Position numbers and translations under genes: made by a program. From Cesiribacter sp. SM1 (GTDB lineage: Bacteria; Bacteroidota; Bacteroidia; Cytophagales; Cyclobacteriaceae), in the NCBI RefSeq assembly GCF_020178975.1, contig NZ_JAHXBU010000002.1, forward strand, positions 1 through 63,807: a DNA stretch of 63,807 nt. The letters run 5' to 3'. The notes beneath the pieces are model-generated. The model worked only from the letters and a program-made list of their open reading frames with translations. It was not told where the DNA came from and ran no database searches. Of this stretch, positions 8,752-17,658 are shown in pieces. Each line of letters starts with the position of its first letter. The stretch's first letter is position 1.

Positions 8752-9543
8752 ATGAAAATTGGAATCATTGGCGCCGGAGTAATTGGCAAGACATTAGCCA
8801 AGAAGTTTAGTGCAGCCGGATATAAAGTTACACTTGCAGATGCCAGAGGCGTGGAAAGCATTCAATCAATTGCTAACGCAGCTGGTGTAAGAGCAGTGGA
8901 TGTAGATGATGTTACAGAGGATGTGGATGTACTTGTCGTGTCTATTCCATTTGGCAATATTCCAGACCTGGCAAAAACACTGCAAGGCAAGATAGCCGAT
9001 CATGTAGTGATTGTTGAAACGACTAACTACTGGCCGCACCGGGATAATAAAGTAGAAGCGGTTGAAAACAGAATGGTGAATAGTGTATGGGTGCAGGAGC
9101 AGTTCGGCCGACCGGTAGTAAAAGCGTTCAGCAATATTGGTGCATACAGTCTGGCTGTAGAAGGTAAACCCAAAGGAAGTAAAGACAGGATTGCACTGGC
9201 CGTCTCCGGGGATGAACAAAGATCAAAAGATGTGGTGCTAAGCCTAGTAGATGACGCAGGTTTCGATGCACTAGATGCTGGACCGCTGGAAGACTCCTGG
9301 CGCCAACAGGCTTGCTCCCCCGCCTACTGCACAGACCTCACCCTGCCTGAGCTTATAAAGGCCCGGTCATCAGCCGAAAGAGAAACACTACGAGAAAAGC
9401 AGGACCTGTTATTTATCAAAATGCAGGAGATAGGCGGCGAATACTTTAAAATCATCTTATCAGGAGATTACCCTGAAGGGTTTGTCGACCATGCTGTAGA
9501 CATCGTCCGTGAGATCAACAATCTGCCATCAAGAAAGAATTGA
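8752..9543 (+). CDS. F420-reductase-like NAD(P)-binding protein, paralogue 1
   Basis: 263 aa. The N-terminus is a Rossmann motif GIIGAGVIGKTLAKKF followed by SIPFGNIPDLA, the pattern of the F420H2:NADP oxidoreductase-like (COG2085) family. VVETTNYWPHRD, WVQEQFGRPVVKAFSNI and DSWRQQACSPAYCTDL are shared with the next two genes. Such proteins in non-F420 organisms act as NADPH-dependent oxidoreductases of unknown substrate. It is the first of three tandem copies (gaps 39 and 31 bp), presumably one transcript with the monooxygenase 32 bp upstream. Confidence 0.83.
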   Translation: MKIGIIGAGVIGKTLAKKFSAAGYKVTLADARGVESIQSIANAAGVRAVDVDDVTEDVDVLVVSIPFGNIPDLAKTLQGKIADHVVIVETTNYWPHRDNKVEAVENRMVNSVWVQEQFGRPVVKAFSNIGAYSLAVEGKPKGSKDRIALAVSGDEQRSKDVVLSLVDDAGFDALDAGPLEDSWRQQACSPAYCTDLTLPELIKARSSAERETLREKQDLLFIKMQEIGGEYFKIILSGDYPEGFVDHAVDIVREINNLPSRKN

Positions 9544-9582
9544 TCACCAACAAATTACTATCAATTACATTAAATATAAGAT

Positions 9583-10329
9583 ATGAACATAGGAATCATT
9601 GGCGTAGGCCATATCGGTAAAACCTTAGCATTGAAATTGAGTGCGGCAGGGCATGAAATACATGTTGCAAACTCCAGAGGCCCGGAAACTATAGGCACGG
9701 AAGTGCTTGCTACTGGTGCAAAAGCGGTTACAGTTCAACAAGCTATATTAGAAAAGGATGTGATCATCATATCCATTCCCCTTAATCGCATTCCTGCTAT
9801 TGCGCCCCTTTTAGCTGGCGTTTCAGATGAAACAGTTGTGATTGACACCTCAAATTATTATCCGGCACGTGACAATAAAATTGAAAGTATTGAGGCTGGG
9901 CAGGTAGAAAGCCTATGGGTGCAGGAACAATTAGGGCGCCCAGTGGCAAAGGCATGGAACACTATTGGTTCAGATTCCTTTGCAAAGAAAGGTAAACCAG
10001 CTGGAAGTTCTGACAGAGTCGCTATCCCTATAGCAGCAGATCGGGAAATCGACCGAAAGGTGACTATGACACTGGTAGAAGAAACCGGATTCGAAGCATT
10101 TGATGCTGGTTCATTGATGGACTCCTGGCGTCAGCAACCAGGCGCACCAGCTTACTGCACCGACCTTGCGTTGAATGAACTTCCGGCCGCCATTGCGGCA
10201 GCTGACAGAGCGCGATTACCTAAACGCCGCGATTTAGCAGTGGCAGCGTTTCAGGAACGACTTGGAGATGCCACTACTAACCCGGATGCAGATTACGGTG
10301 TCCGCTTAAGCCGGGTATTATATATGTAG
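9583..10329 (+). CDS. F420-reductase-like NAD(P)-binding protein, paralogue 2
   Basis: 248 aa, same architecture as its neighbours: GIIGVGHIGKTLALKL, SIPLNRIPAIA, VIDTSNYYPARDNKIE, WVQEQLGRPVAKAWNTIG and DSWRQQPGAPAYCTDL. The shared WRQxPGxPAYCT motif, with a conserved Cys and Tyr near residue 190, probably lines the active site (inference from conservation across the three paralogues). The substrate is unknown. The spacing indicates co-transcription. Confidence 0.83.
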   Translation: MNIGIIGVGHIGKTLALKLSAAGHEIHVANSRGPETIGTEVLATGAKAVTVQQAILEKDVIIISIPLNRIPAIAPLLAGVSDETVVIDTSNYYPARDNKIESIEAGQVESLWVQEQLGRPVAKAWNTIGSDSFAKKGKPAGSSDRVAIPIAADREIDRKVTMTLVEETGFEAFDAGSLMDSWRQQPGAPAYCTDLALNELPAAIAAADRARLPKRRDLAVAAFQERLGDATTNPDADYGVRLSRVLYM

Positions 10330-10360
10330 GTTGATTTCACGTTAAATAAAACAGCTAAAT

Positions 10361-11107
10361 ATGAAAATAGGAATCATAGGAACAGGCGCTATTGGAAGTA
10401 TCCTGGCAAAAAAACTTTCTGCTGCAGGTCATCAAGTAAAAGTCACTAATACCAGGGATATGGCCACACTTAGAGAAATAGCTACCAATTTGGGTGCCCA
10501 GGCGGCTAGCCTCGAAGATGTGGTAAAAGAGGTGGATATCATCATATTCTCCATCCCTTTTAAAGCTTATAAGGACCTGCCCAAGAATCTGCTTCAGGAC
10601 GTACCTCAGAAGGTCACCATTATGGATACATCAAATTATTATCCTTTTCGTGATGGCCAGCTTACTGGCCTAGAAGGCAAGACTGAAAGCGAATACATTT
10701 CTCAAACATTGGGAAGACCAGTGATCAAGGTTTTCAACAATATCATGGAATACACCCTGAAACATAAGGGGAAAGCTGCCGCAGAGGAAGGGAGAATAGC
10801 TATTTCAGTAGCGGGTGATAACGAGGAACATAAAAAAGTGGCCGCTGAACTGGTAGACCAGACGGGCTTTGATACCGTGGACGGCGGAAGTCTTGCCGAA
10901 TCATGGAGGCAGGAGCCGGGTACTCCCGCCTATTGTACCGAGTTGGATGCAGCAGCATTGAAAGAAGCACTTGCTGCAGCCGAAAAGGGAAAAGCCCCTG
11001 CCGTAAGGGATGCGGTGATGGGCAAATTTCAGAATTCAAAGCTTTTTCCTTCAAACGAAGAAATGGTTACCATAAACCGTTCCACTGCCGCTGGAGATCT
11101 AAAGTAG
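10361..11107 (+). CDS. F420-reductase-like NAD(P)-binding protein, paralogue 3
   Basis: 248 aa: GIIGTGAIGSILAKKL, SIPFKAYKDLPK, MDTSNYYPFRDGQL, QTLGRPVIKVFNNI and ESWRQEPGTPAYCTEL. It is the most diverged of the three in the middle region but keeps every shared motif. It ends the tandem; a 224-bp gap separates it from the luciferase-like gene. Confidence 0.83.
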   Translation: MKIGIIGTGAIGSILAKKLSAAGHQVKVTNTRDMATLREIATNLGAQAASLEDVVKEVDIIIFSIPFKAYKDLPKNLLQDVPQKVTIMDTSNYYPFRDGQLTGLEGKTESEYISQTLGRPVIKVFNNIMEYTLKHKGKAAAEEGRIAISVAGDNEEHKKVAAELVDQTGFDTVDGGSLAESWRQEPGTPAYCTELDAAALKEALAAAEKGKAPAVRDAVMGKFQNSKLFPSNEEMVTINRSTAAGDLK

Positions 11108-11331
11108 GCTTATCTATTTATTGTACTTGACCGAAGGGCTACTATCAGCATCACTGTGTCACTCACTTTTGCTTGTATTAGCCCTTTGGCATGGATTCTA
11201 TACCTGCCCCTACTAAACCACAAAAAAGGATTGAGATACCAACAAACCTAACATGACCAATTAACATTAGGTTAGAAAATAGCTCCACTGGTTACACAGA
11301 ACAACTAAGAATTTCGATAGCATTGAAAAAT

Positions 11332-12345
11332 ATGAATAATCAAAAGATAGCCTATTCCATTTTAGAACTTGCCATTGTGTCGCAGGGGGAAACCATACAA
11401 CAGACCCTGCATAATTCATTGGCGTTGGCAAAAGAAGCGGAAGCACATCACTACAAACGTATCTGGTTTGCCGAACATCATAATTCAGATAATATTGGCA
11501 GTAGCGCTACCTCCCTGCTCATTGGTTATGTGGCAGAAAATACCCATACCATCCGTGTAGGTTCGGGCGGTATTATGCTTCCCAACCACTCTCCCTTGAT
11601 TATAGCAGAACAGTTTGGAACGCTGGCTCATTTATATCCTGGCCGAATCGACCTAGGCATTGGTAGAGCCCCTGGTACAGACCCTCAGACAGCCCAGGCC
11701 ATACGCTCAGATTTTATGAAGGCCGCACACTCATTCCCCGAAGAAGTGGCTAAGATCCAGCGATACTTTTCATTGGAAAACAAAAAATCAAGCGTCAGAG
11801 CAGCCATTGCTGAAGGCACGGATGTACCGCTGTATATATTAGGCTCCAGCACCGATAGCGCACATTTAGCGGCAAAAAAAGGATTGCCATATGCTTTTGC
11901 CAGCCACTTTGCATCGACGCATTTATACGATGCTTTACGGATCTATGAGCAGGAGTTTCAGCCTTCCGAGTTTTTAGATAAACCCTATACCATAGCAGGG
12001 GTGAATGTTTTAGTCGCTGATACCGATGAAGAAGCTGAAAAACTATTCACTTCATTAATCAGAATGTTTGTGGGTGTATTAACAGGATCCAGAGAACCAT
12101 TACAGCCACCAACTGAAATGACTGAAGAGTTAAAACAAGTACTGCAAAATCCAACTTTAAACCAAATGCTGAAATACTCTTTTGTTGGAAGTAAGCAAAC
12201 AGTAAAAACGCAAATTCAGGAATTTCTGAAAGAAACGGGAGTGGATGAATTAATAACTGTTTCCACCATGTACAATCTAAATGAACGTTTAAAATCGACC
12301 AGGCTGTTTGCAGAGATCATGAAAGAAATAAACGAAGACAAATAA
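11332..12345 (+). CDS. LLM-class flavin-dependent oxidoreductase (MsnO8-type)
   Basis: 337 aa from the ATG at 11332 (an in-frame TTG lies at 11323). A single TIM-barrel of the bacterial luciferase superfamily: YKRIWFAEHHN, VGSGGIMLPNHSPL, AEQFGTLAHLYPGRIDLG, GRAPGTDPQTAQA, LGSSTDSAHLAAKKGLPYAF. The motif set matches MsnO8/YhbW-type proteins, which use FMN. It is probably under the same regulation as the upstream oxidoreductase run, though the 224-bp gap may hold its own promoter. Confidence 0.88.
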   Translation: MNNQKIAYSILELAIVSQGETIQQTLHNSLALAKEAEAHHYKRIWFAEHHNSDNIGSSATSLLIGYVAENTHTIRVGSGGIMLPNHSPLIIAEQFGTLAHLYPGRIDLGIGRAPGTDPQTAQAIRSDFMKAAHSFPEEVAKIQRYFSLENKKSSVRAAIAEGTDVPLYILGSSTDSAHLAAKKGLPYAFASHFASTHLYDALRIYEQEFQPSEFLDKPYTIAGVNVLVADTDEEAEKLFTSLIRMFVGVLTGSREPLQPPTEMTEELKQVLQNPTLNQMLKYSFVGSKQTVKTQIQEFLKETGVDELITVSTMYNLNERLKSTRLFAEIMKEINEDK

Positions 12346-12856
12346 TAGGAAGGTTATTATTTAATAGCGAACTATGCCCCTTTTATGCTTCGGGAGCATT
12401 GAGGACAGGACAAAGCAGCAGTTGTTATCCTGGGGTAGATACAACAACAAAAACTGTCAATTTTTTCAGGACGAGTCATGGTTTTTCAGGATGTGAAAAA
12501 ATCCAGTTTAAGAACTATTGCTAAATATTAGAGCTGTCTAAATATTTTGATTTAGGAGCATGATCTGGTGATGGAGTATTGTCTCTAGTTATAGGCAGCT
12601 TAGGGTAATTAAGGATTGCTAAAGTGTAGTGTTCTGATATTTCAATAGAAGAGGTACCTAGTTTCCCTAACAAAACAGAGAAAGCAAAGACTAAAAGAAA
12701 TGTTCTTGCTAGATCGCCAAGGCAATATCAGCTGGTTTCTTTGTTTGACATGCACTGATGGTTCAGTAGACTTTATTGTATCCAGTATCGTTAAATGTTA
12801 AGTCAAACAGTTTTTGCAATTTAGTTGCACTGTTTTTATTGGTATCTTTGCCTCTG
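12346..12856. other. 511-bp gene-free interval
   Basis: No plausible gene. It contains a solo IS-end-like sequence at 12458-12480 (GTCAATTTTTTCAGGACGAG) and otherwise AT-rich DNA leading to the metal-efflux operon. Confidence 0.65.
12458..12480. repeat. solo IS-end-like repeat, copy 2
   Basis: GTCAATTTTTTCAGGACGAG followed by TCATGG matches the outer part of the IS end at 95-119 with two or three mismatches. No second end or ORF is nearby, so it is a solo remnant. Confidence 0.4.
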
Positions 12857-13180
12857 ATGAAATTTGCGTCCATCATATTAGCTTTTTTAATGTTGTTCAG
12901 TGCACTGGCACCTTGTAGTGATCAGGGCTCCTTTGATTCCTTACAACAAGGGGGCGTAGAACTGGTGCAACAGGATAATGGCCATCAGGATATGGGCGAT
13001 CAGGCAGATCATTGCCTGCCTTTTTGCAGCTGCCATTGCTGCCATTCTCATATTACCTTCACCCATTTTTTCATAAGCCTGCATAAAGAGCAGCCTGCTG
13101 GTTCTACTTATCAGTCTTACTTGTTTCAGGCTCCTGTTACCCCTTCCTTTAGCATCTGGCAACCGCCCAAGCGTGCCTAA
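12857..13180 (+). CDS. DUF6660-like small His/Cys-rich exported protein
   Basis: 107 aa from the ATG at 12857. An N-terminal hydrophobic segment (MKFASIILAFLMLFSALAPC) precedes a metal-binding-looking stretch DHCLPFCSCHCCHSHI. Proteins of this type (DUF6660) sit beside CzcA/CusA efflux genes in Bacteroidota, consistent with a periplasmic metal chaperone or sensor (inference). It starts a plus-strand operon with the efflux pump 123 bp downstream. Confidence 0.7.
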   Translation: MKFASIILAFLMLFSALAPCSDQGSFDSLQQGGVELVQQDNGHQDMGDQADHCLPFCSCHCCHSHITFTHFFISLHKEQPAGSTYQSYLFQAPVTPSFSIWQPPKRA

Positions 13181-13303
13181 TTTCTTCCCCTTCCGCAGCT
13201 CCACCATTGAGCTGCAGCTTTCTTATTTACTGATTAACAAAGAGTAATACCATTGCATTTCTTTATAGGAAATGCAGCTGGCACTCATCTGTTTTACATC
13301 ACC

Positions 13304-16300
13304 ATGATAGATAATATAATCGCCTATTCTATTAGGCATAAGCTGGTTATTGGCTTAGGTACGCTGGGGCTTATCATTGCAGGTTTCTGGGCTATGCAAA
13401 AAGTGCCGGTCGATGCCGTACCCGATATCACCAACAATCAGGTGCAGATTATCACCGTTGCTCCAACATTAGGCACTGTAGACGTTGAACAATTCATTAC
13501 CTACCAGGTAGAACTGGCTATGGCCAATCTGCCTGGCGTAGAAGAAATCCGTTCGGTTTCCCGATTCGGGCTTTCAGTTGTGACAGTCGTTTTTGAAGAC
13601 GACATGGGCAACTTCCTGCCGCGTCAGCTGGTGGGAGAAAAGCTGCTGGAAGTAAATGAAGCCATCCCGCCAGGCATGGGAGAACCTTTTATCGGTCCCA
13701 TCTCTACAGGGCTTGGAGAGATATTTCAGTATACCCTGGAAGTAGATCCAGCTTATAAAAACCAGTATTCGGCTGCCGAGCTACGCAGCATCCAGGACTG
13801 GATTGTAAAGCGCCAAATGGCCATGGTGCCGGGGGTAGTGGAAGTCAACAGCTTTGGTGGCCAGCTCAAGCAATACGAGGTTGCGGTAGATCCTGACAGG
13901 CTCCGCAGCATGAACCTTTCCATTGCAGATGTATTTGAAGCCATCAGCCGCAACAATCAGAACTCGGGGGGAGCCTATATCGAGCGGCAGCACCAGGCAT
14001 ACTTTATTCGCTCTGAAGGGCTGATAGAAAGCATCGAGGACATAGAAAGCATCGTAGTAGATACCAGAGAAGGCATTCCCCTACTAGTGGGCGATGTAGC
14101 ACAGGTGGGGTTTGGCAGCGGCATCCGCTATGGTGCCCTGACTAAAGGGGGTAAGGGAGAAGCCGTTGGTGGTATGATCCTAATGCTGAAAGGTGCCAAT
14201 TCTAACGAAGTAATTGAGAACGTGAAAGAGCGCATGCAGCAGGTTGCAGCCTCTCTGCCTGCAGGTGTCAGCATAGAACCTTTTCTGGACCGAAGCAGCC
14301 TGATTAGCAACACAACTTCAACGGTGTCCACTAACTTAATTGAAGGGGGACTGATTGTAATTTTTGTGTTGGTGCTCCTTTTGGGCAATTGGCGGGCGGG
14401 CTTACTAGTAGCCACCACCATTCCTTTGAGCCTGCTGTTTGCCTTTATCATGATGTACTTTTTTGATGTATCCGCCAACCTGATGAGCCTGGGAGCCATC
14501 GACTTTGGTATCATCGTTGACGGGGCCGTGATCATTGTAGAAAGCGTAGTGTTTGTTTTTGCTACCCAGTATAAAGATCGCAGCAGTCTAAGCCAGGAAG
14601 AACGTGATGCAGTTGCCTATAAGTCCAGCAAAAGCATGATGAATTCTGCTTTCTTTGGGCAACTGATCATCCTGATCGTGTTTTTGCCAATTCTTACCCT
14701 GGAAGGAATTGAAGGAAAAATGTTCAGGCCCATGGCTCTTACCTTTGGCTTTGCCATCATCGGAGCCATGATTCTTTGCCTTACCTATGTGCCCATGATG
14801 TCAGCCCTGTTTGTACGCAAGGGTAAGGGTTCAAGAATTGAGATAGGAGATAAAATCACCGGCTGGCTTGAGCGAAAGTTCAGGCCGCTGCTGCATAAAA
14901 GCCTACAGAGAGCCAAGATAGTATTGATTGGAGCTGTTGCCTTACTGGCCCTGACGGTGGTAGGATTTCTGGGGCTTGGCGGTGAATTTTTACCGCAGCT
15001 CGACGAAGGAGATATTGCTTTCCATGCCATTTTAAAACCAGGCAGCAGCCTGACGGAAACAACAGAAACAACCACCAAAATAGAGCGCCTGCTGCTGGAG
15101 CAATACCCCGAAATAAAACAGGTTGTCAGCAGGATTGGTGTAGCCGAAGTGCCTACCGATCCCATGCCCATGGATCTGGCAGACATCTTTGTGATTCTGG
15201 ACGAAGAAAAGGGAATTGTCAGTGCTGATAGCAAAGAGGAACTTATCGAAGATATGAAAGCTACGCTCAACATCATTCCAGGGGTAAGCTATGAATTTAC
15301 CCAGCCCATTGAAATGCGCTTCAACGAGCTGCTGACGGGGGTGCGTGAAGACATTGCCATCAAGCTATACGGAGATGATATGCAGGTACTTTCCCGTAAG
15401 GCAGAAGAGATTTGCCGCATCGTCAGCACCATACCTGGCGTTGCAGATTATAAGGCCGAAGCCACTACCGGCCTTCCCCAAATACGCATTCAGTACAACC
15501 GCCAGAAACTGGCGCAGTACGGTCTTGATGTGCAGCAGCTGAACACCCTGGTAGAGACTGCCTTTGGTGGTGGTCAGGCAGGAGTTGTCTTTGAGGGAGA
15601 AAGGCGCTTTGGCCTGGTGGTACGCCTGCAGGAATCCCTACGCCAGCAGCAGGGTACGCTGGAAAATCTATATGTGACCCTGCCCAATGGCAGCCAGGTG
15701 CCCTTGAAGGAAGTAGCCCAGATCAACTACGAACCAGGGCCAATGCAGATAGGCCGTGAGAACACCAGCAGACGCACTTATGTTGGCATCAACGTGCGGG
15801 GAAGAGATGTAAAAAGCCTGGTTGAGGAAATTCAACAGCGGCTGGATGATGAACTGCAGCTGCCTGCCGGATACTACATCCGCTATGGGGGAGCATTCGA
15901 GAACCTGGAACGGGCAACAGCGCGGCTGCAGATTGTCGTGCCCGTAGCCCTGCTGCTGATCTTTATGCTGATCTTTTTTGCCCTGGGTTCCTTTAAGCAG
16001 GCCATGATCATTTTCATGGCCATACCGCTGGCAGCCATTGGGGGTGTATTGGCACTCTGGCTTCGGGATATGCCCTTTAGCATATCGGCAGGCGTGGGAT
16101 TCATTGTGCTCTTTGGTGTAGCCGTTCTCAATGGCCTTGTACTGATCAACAGCCTGAACGAGCTAAAGGAAGAAGGCGTGGCAGACTTACAGGAGCGTAT
16201 TTTAGGGGGTACTACCCGCAGGATTCGCCCCATCCTGCTTACGGCTTCTACTGATATATTAGGCTTTTTGCCCATGGCACTTTCTACTTCTGCCGGTGCA

Positions 16301-17656
16301 GAAGTGCAGCGGCCCCTGGCAACGGTGGTCATCGGTGGCCTGCTAACTGCTACCCTGCTTACCTTGTTTGTGCTGCCCGTACTCTACCAGTGGCTAGAGC
16401 GTAGAAGAGGAAATGGGAGTAGTATGATTGGAGCACCTGCAGGAGCAGCGATTCTGCTGCTTATGCTGATAATGGCTGCTCCGGCTGCTACCCAGGCGCA
16501 GGAGTTGCCGGTAAAAGACAGTGTAAGCCTTGAAGAAGCCCTTGCACTGGCCAGGGATAAGTACCCGGCTCTAAAGGCTGCTGCACTTGAAGTAGAGCGG
16601 CAGCAGGCATTGCAAAAGGGAAGCCTGCAGTTAGGCTCCACGCAGATATTCACCGGGGGCGAAGAGTTAGGCAATGCCAATGGTGGGGTTTATACGCTGA
16701 TAGGCATAGGTCAGCAGGATATTGATGTGTTTTCTACCGGTGCTCGTAAAAAGCTGCAGCAGGAGCAGACATCCGTGAGCCTTCGCCAGCAAGCACTGGT
16801 AGAGCAGCAGATCCTCCAGGAAGTGCGCCAAACGTTTTGGCAGGCTTATGTAGCACAACAGCAACTCCAGCTGGCCCTTGACCTGGACAGCCTGTATGGT
16901 GAGTTCAAACGGGCAGCCCAGATCCGCTACGAAGTCATGGCCACGGGTAAACTGGAACTTTTAACGGCACAAACCGAGTACAGCCAGGTGCTGGCCATGC
17001 GCGCTCAGGCACAGGCTGCTTTTCGGGCAGCGCTGGTACGCCTCACCCAATATACAGGCACTCCCATAGAAGGCGTGGTGGTACCAGGAGAACTGCCACT
17101 GCCGCCTGCTACTGAATTACCTGATTCCCTGCCTGCTGCTATTCCGCAGCTTGCAGTTGCAAGTGCTCAAAAAAGTGCGGCTGAAGCACAAAACCAGCTG
17201 TTAAAGCGGGAGCGCCTGCCTGATTTAAACCTGCAGGCAGGCCTGCAACAGGTAGATGGAGAAAGAGGGTTTTACACCTATCAGGCTGGCATAAGCTTTC
17301 CTTTGCTTAACCGCAGCCAAAAAGCACAGGCAAGGGCTGCAGGCATCCAGGTGGAAATCCAGGAGCAAAATCTCCAACAACAGCAGCTGCAGGTGAGGGC
17401 TACTTATCAGCAGCTTCTCTTAGAGTACAGCTCTCTCTACCAACTATACCTGAACTATCAAACAGAAGTACTGCCGCAATTGCAGGAGCAGGTACAAGCG
17501 GTACGCTTTGCCTACCAGGAAGGTGCCATTGATTATATTGCTCTCAACCAGAACCTGCAGGGTGTTGCACGCATGCGGCAGGCTTATCTGCAAACACTTG
17601 AGCAACTTCTGCAGGCACATGCGCAACTTCAATTATATATACCCCAAAGCCGATAA
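13304..17656 (+). CDS. CusA/CzcA-family heavy-metal RND efflux pump fused to an outer-membrane factor
   Basis: 1450 aa from the ATG at 13304. Residues ~1-1035 are a complete HME-RND pump: N-terminal helix, VDAVPDITNNQVQIITVAP, the metal-proton signature DFGIIVDGAVIIVES in TM4, and a last helix GGLLTATLLTLFVLPVLY. The DFG..VDGA..VE form is typical of pumps for divalent ions (Zn, Co, Cd) rather than Cu(I). After a basic linker, a second hydrophobic segment (~1045-1065, ending ATQAQ) looks like a signal peptide, followed by a TolC/CzcC-type coiled-coil OMF domain (SLEEALALARDKYPALKA onward). Such fusions are known in Bacteroidota. The membrane-fusion gene starts 2 bp after it. Confidence 0.93.
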   Translation: MIDNIIAYSIRHKLVIGLGTLGLIIAGFWAMQKVPVDAVPDITNNQVQIITVAPTLGTVDVEQFITYQVELAMANLPGVEEIRSVSRFGLSVVTVVFEDDMGNFLPRQLVGEKLLEVNEAIPPGMGEPFIGPISTGLGEIFQYTLEVDPAYKNQYSAAELRSIQDWIVKRQMAMVPGVVEVNSFGGQLKQYEVAVDPDRLRSMNLSIADVFEAISRNNQNSGGAYIERQHQAYFIRSEGLIESIEDIESIVVDTREGIPLLVGDVAQVGFGSGIRYGALTKGGKGEAVGGMILMLKGANSNEVIENVKERMQQVAASLPAGVSIEPFLDRSSLISNTTSTVSTNLIEGGLIVIFVLVLLLGNWRAGLLVATTIPLSLLFAFIMMYFFDVSANLMSLGAIDFGIIVDGAVIIVESVVFVFATQYKDRSSLSQEERDAVAYKSSKSMMNSAFFGQLIILIVFLPILTLEGIEGKMFRPMALTFGFAIIGAMILCLTYVPMMSALFVRKGKGSRIEIGDKITGWLERKFRPLLHKSLQRAKIVLIGAVALLALTVVGFLGLGGEFLPQLDEGDIAFHAILKPGSSLTETTETTTKIERLLLEQYPEIKQVVSRIGVAEVPTDPMPMDLADIFVILDEEKGIVSADSKEELIEDMKATLNIIPGVSYEFTQPIEMRFNELLTGVREDIAIKLYGDDMQVLSRKAEEICRIVSTIPGVADYKAEATTGLPQIRIQYNRQKLAQYGLDVQQLNTLVETAFGGGQAGVVFEGERRFGLVVRLQESLRQQQGTLENLYVTLPNGSQVPLKEVAQINYEPGPMQIGRENTSRRTYVGINVRGRDVKSLVEEIQQRLDDELQLPAGYYIRYGGAFENLERATARLQIVVPVALLLIFMLIFFALGSFKQAMIIFMAIPLAAIGGVLALWLRDMPFSISAGVGFIVLFGVAVLNGLVLINSLNELKEEGVADLQERILGGTTRRIRPILLTASTDILGFLPMALSTSAGAEVQRPLATVVIGGLLTATLLTLFVLPVLYQWLERRRGNGSSMIGAPAGAAILLLMLIMAAPAATQAQELPVKDSVSLEEALALARDKYPALKAAALEVERQQALQKGSLQLGSTQIFTGGEELGNANGGVYTLIGIGQQDIDVFSTGARKKLQQEQTSVSLRQQALVEQQILQEVRQTFWQAYVAQQQLQLALDLDSLYGEFKRAAQIRYEVMATGKLELLTAQTEYSQVLAMRAQAQAAFRAALVRLTQYTGTPIEGVVVPGELPLPPATELPDSLPAAIPQLAVASAQKSAAEAQNQLLKRERLPDLNLQAGLQQVDGERGFYTYQAGISFPLLNRSQKAQARAAGIQVEIQEQNLQQQQLQVRATYQQLLLEYSSLYQLYLNYQTEVLPQLQEQVQAVRFAYQEGAIDYIALNQNLQGVARMRQAYLQTLEQLLQAHAQLQLYIPQSR

Positions 17657-17658
17657 TC

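Noticed and set aside
8752-11107. True F420H2:NADP oxidoreductases
   Set aside because: Only the fold family is supported; F420 is not expected in Bacteroidota and no F420 gene is in the window.
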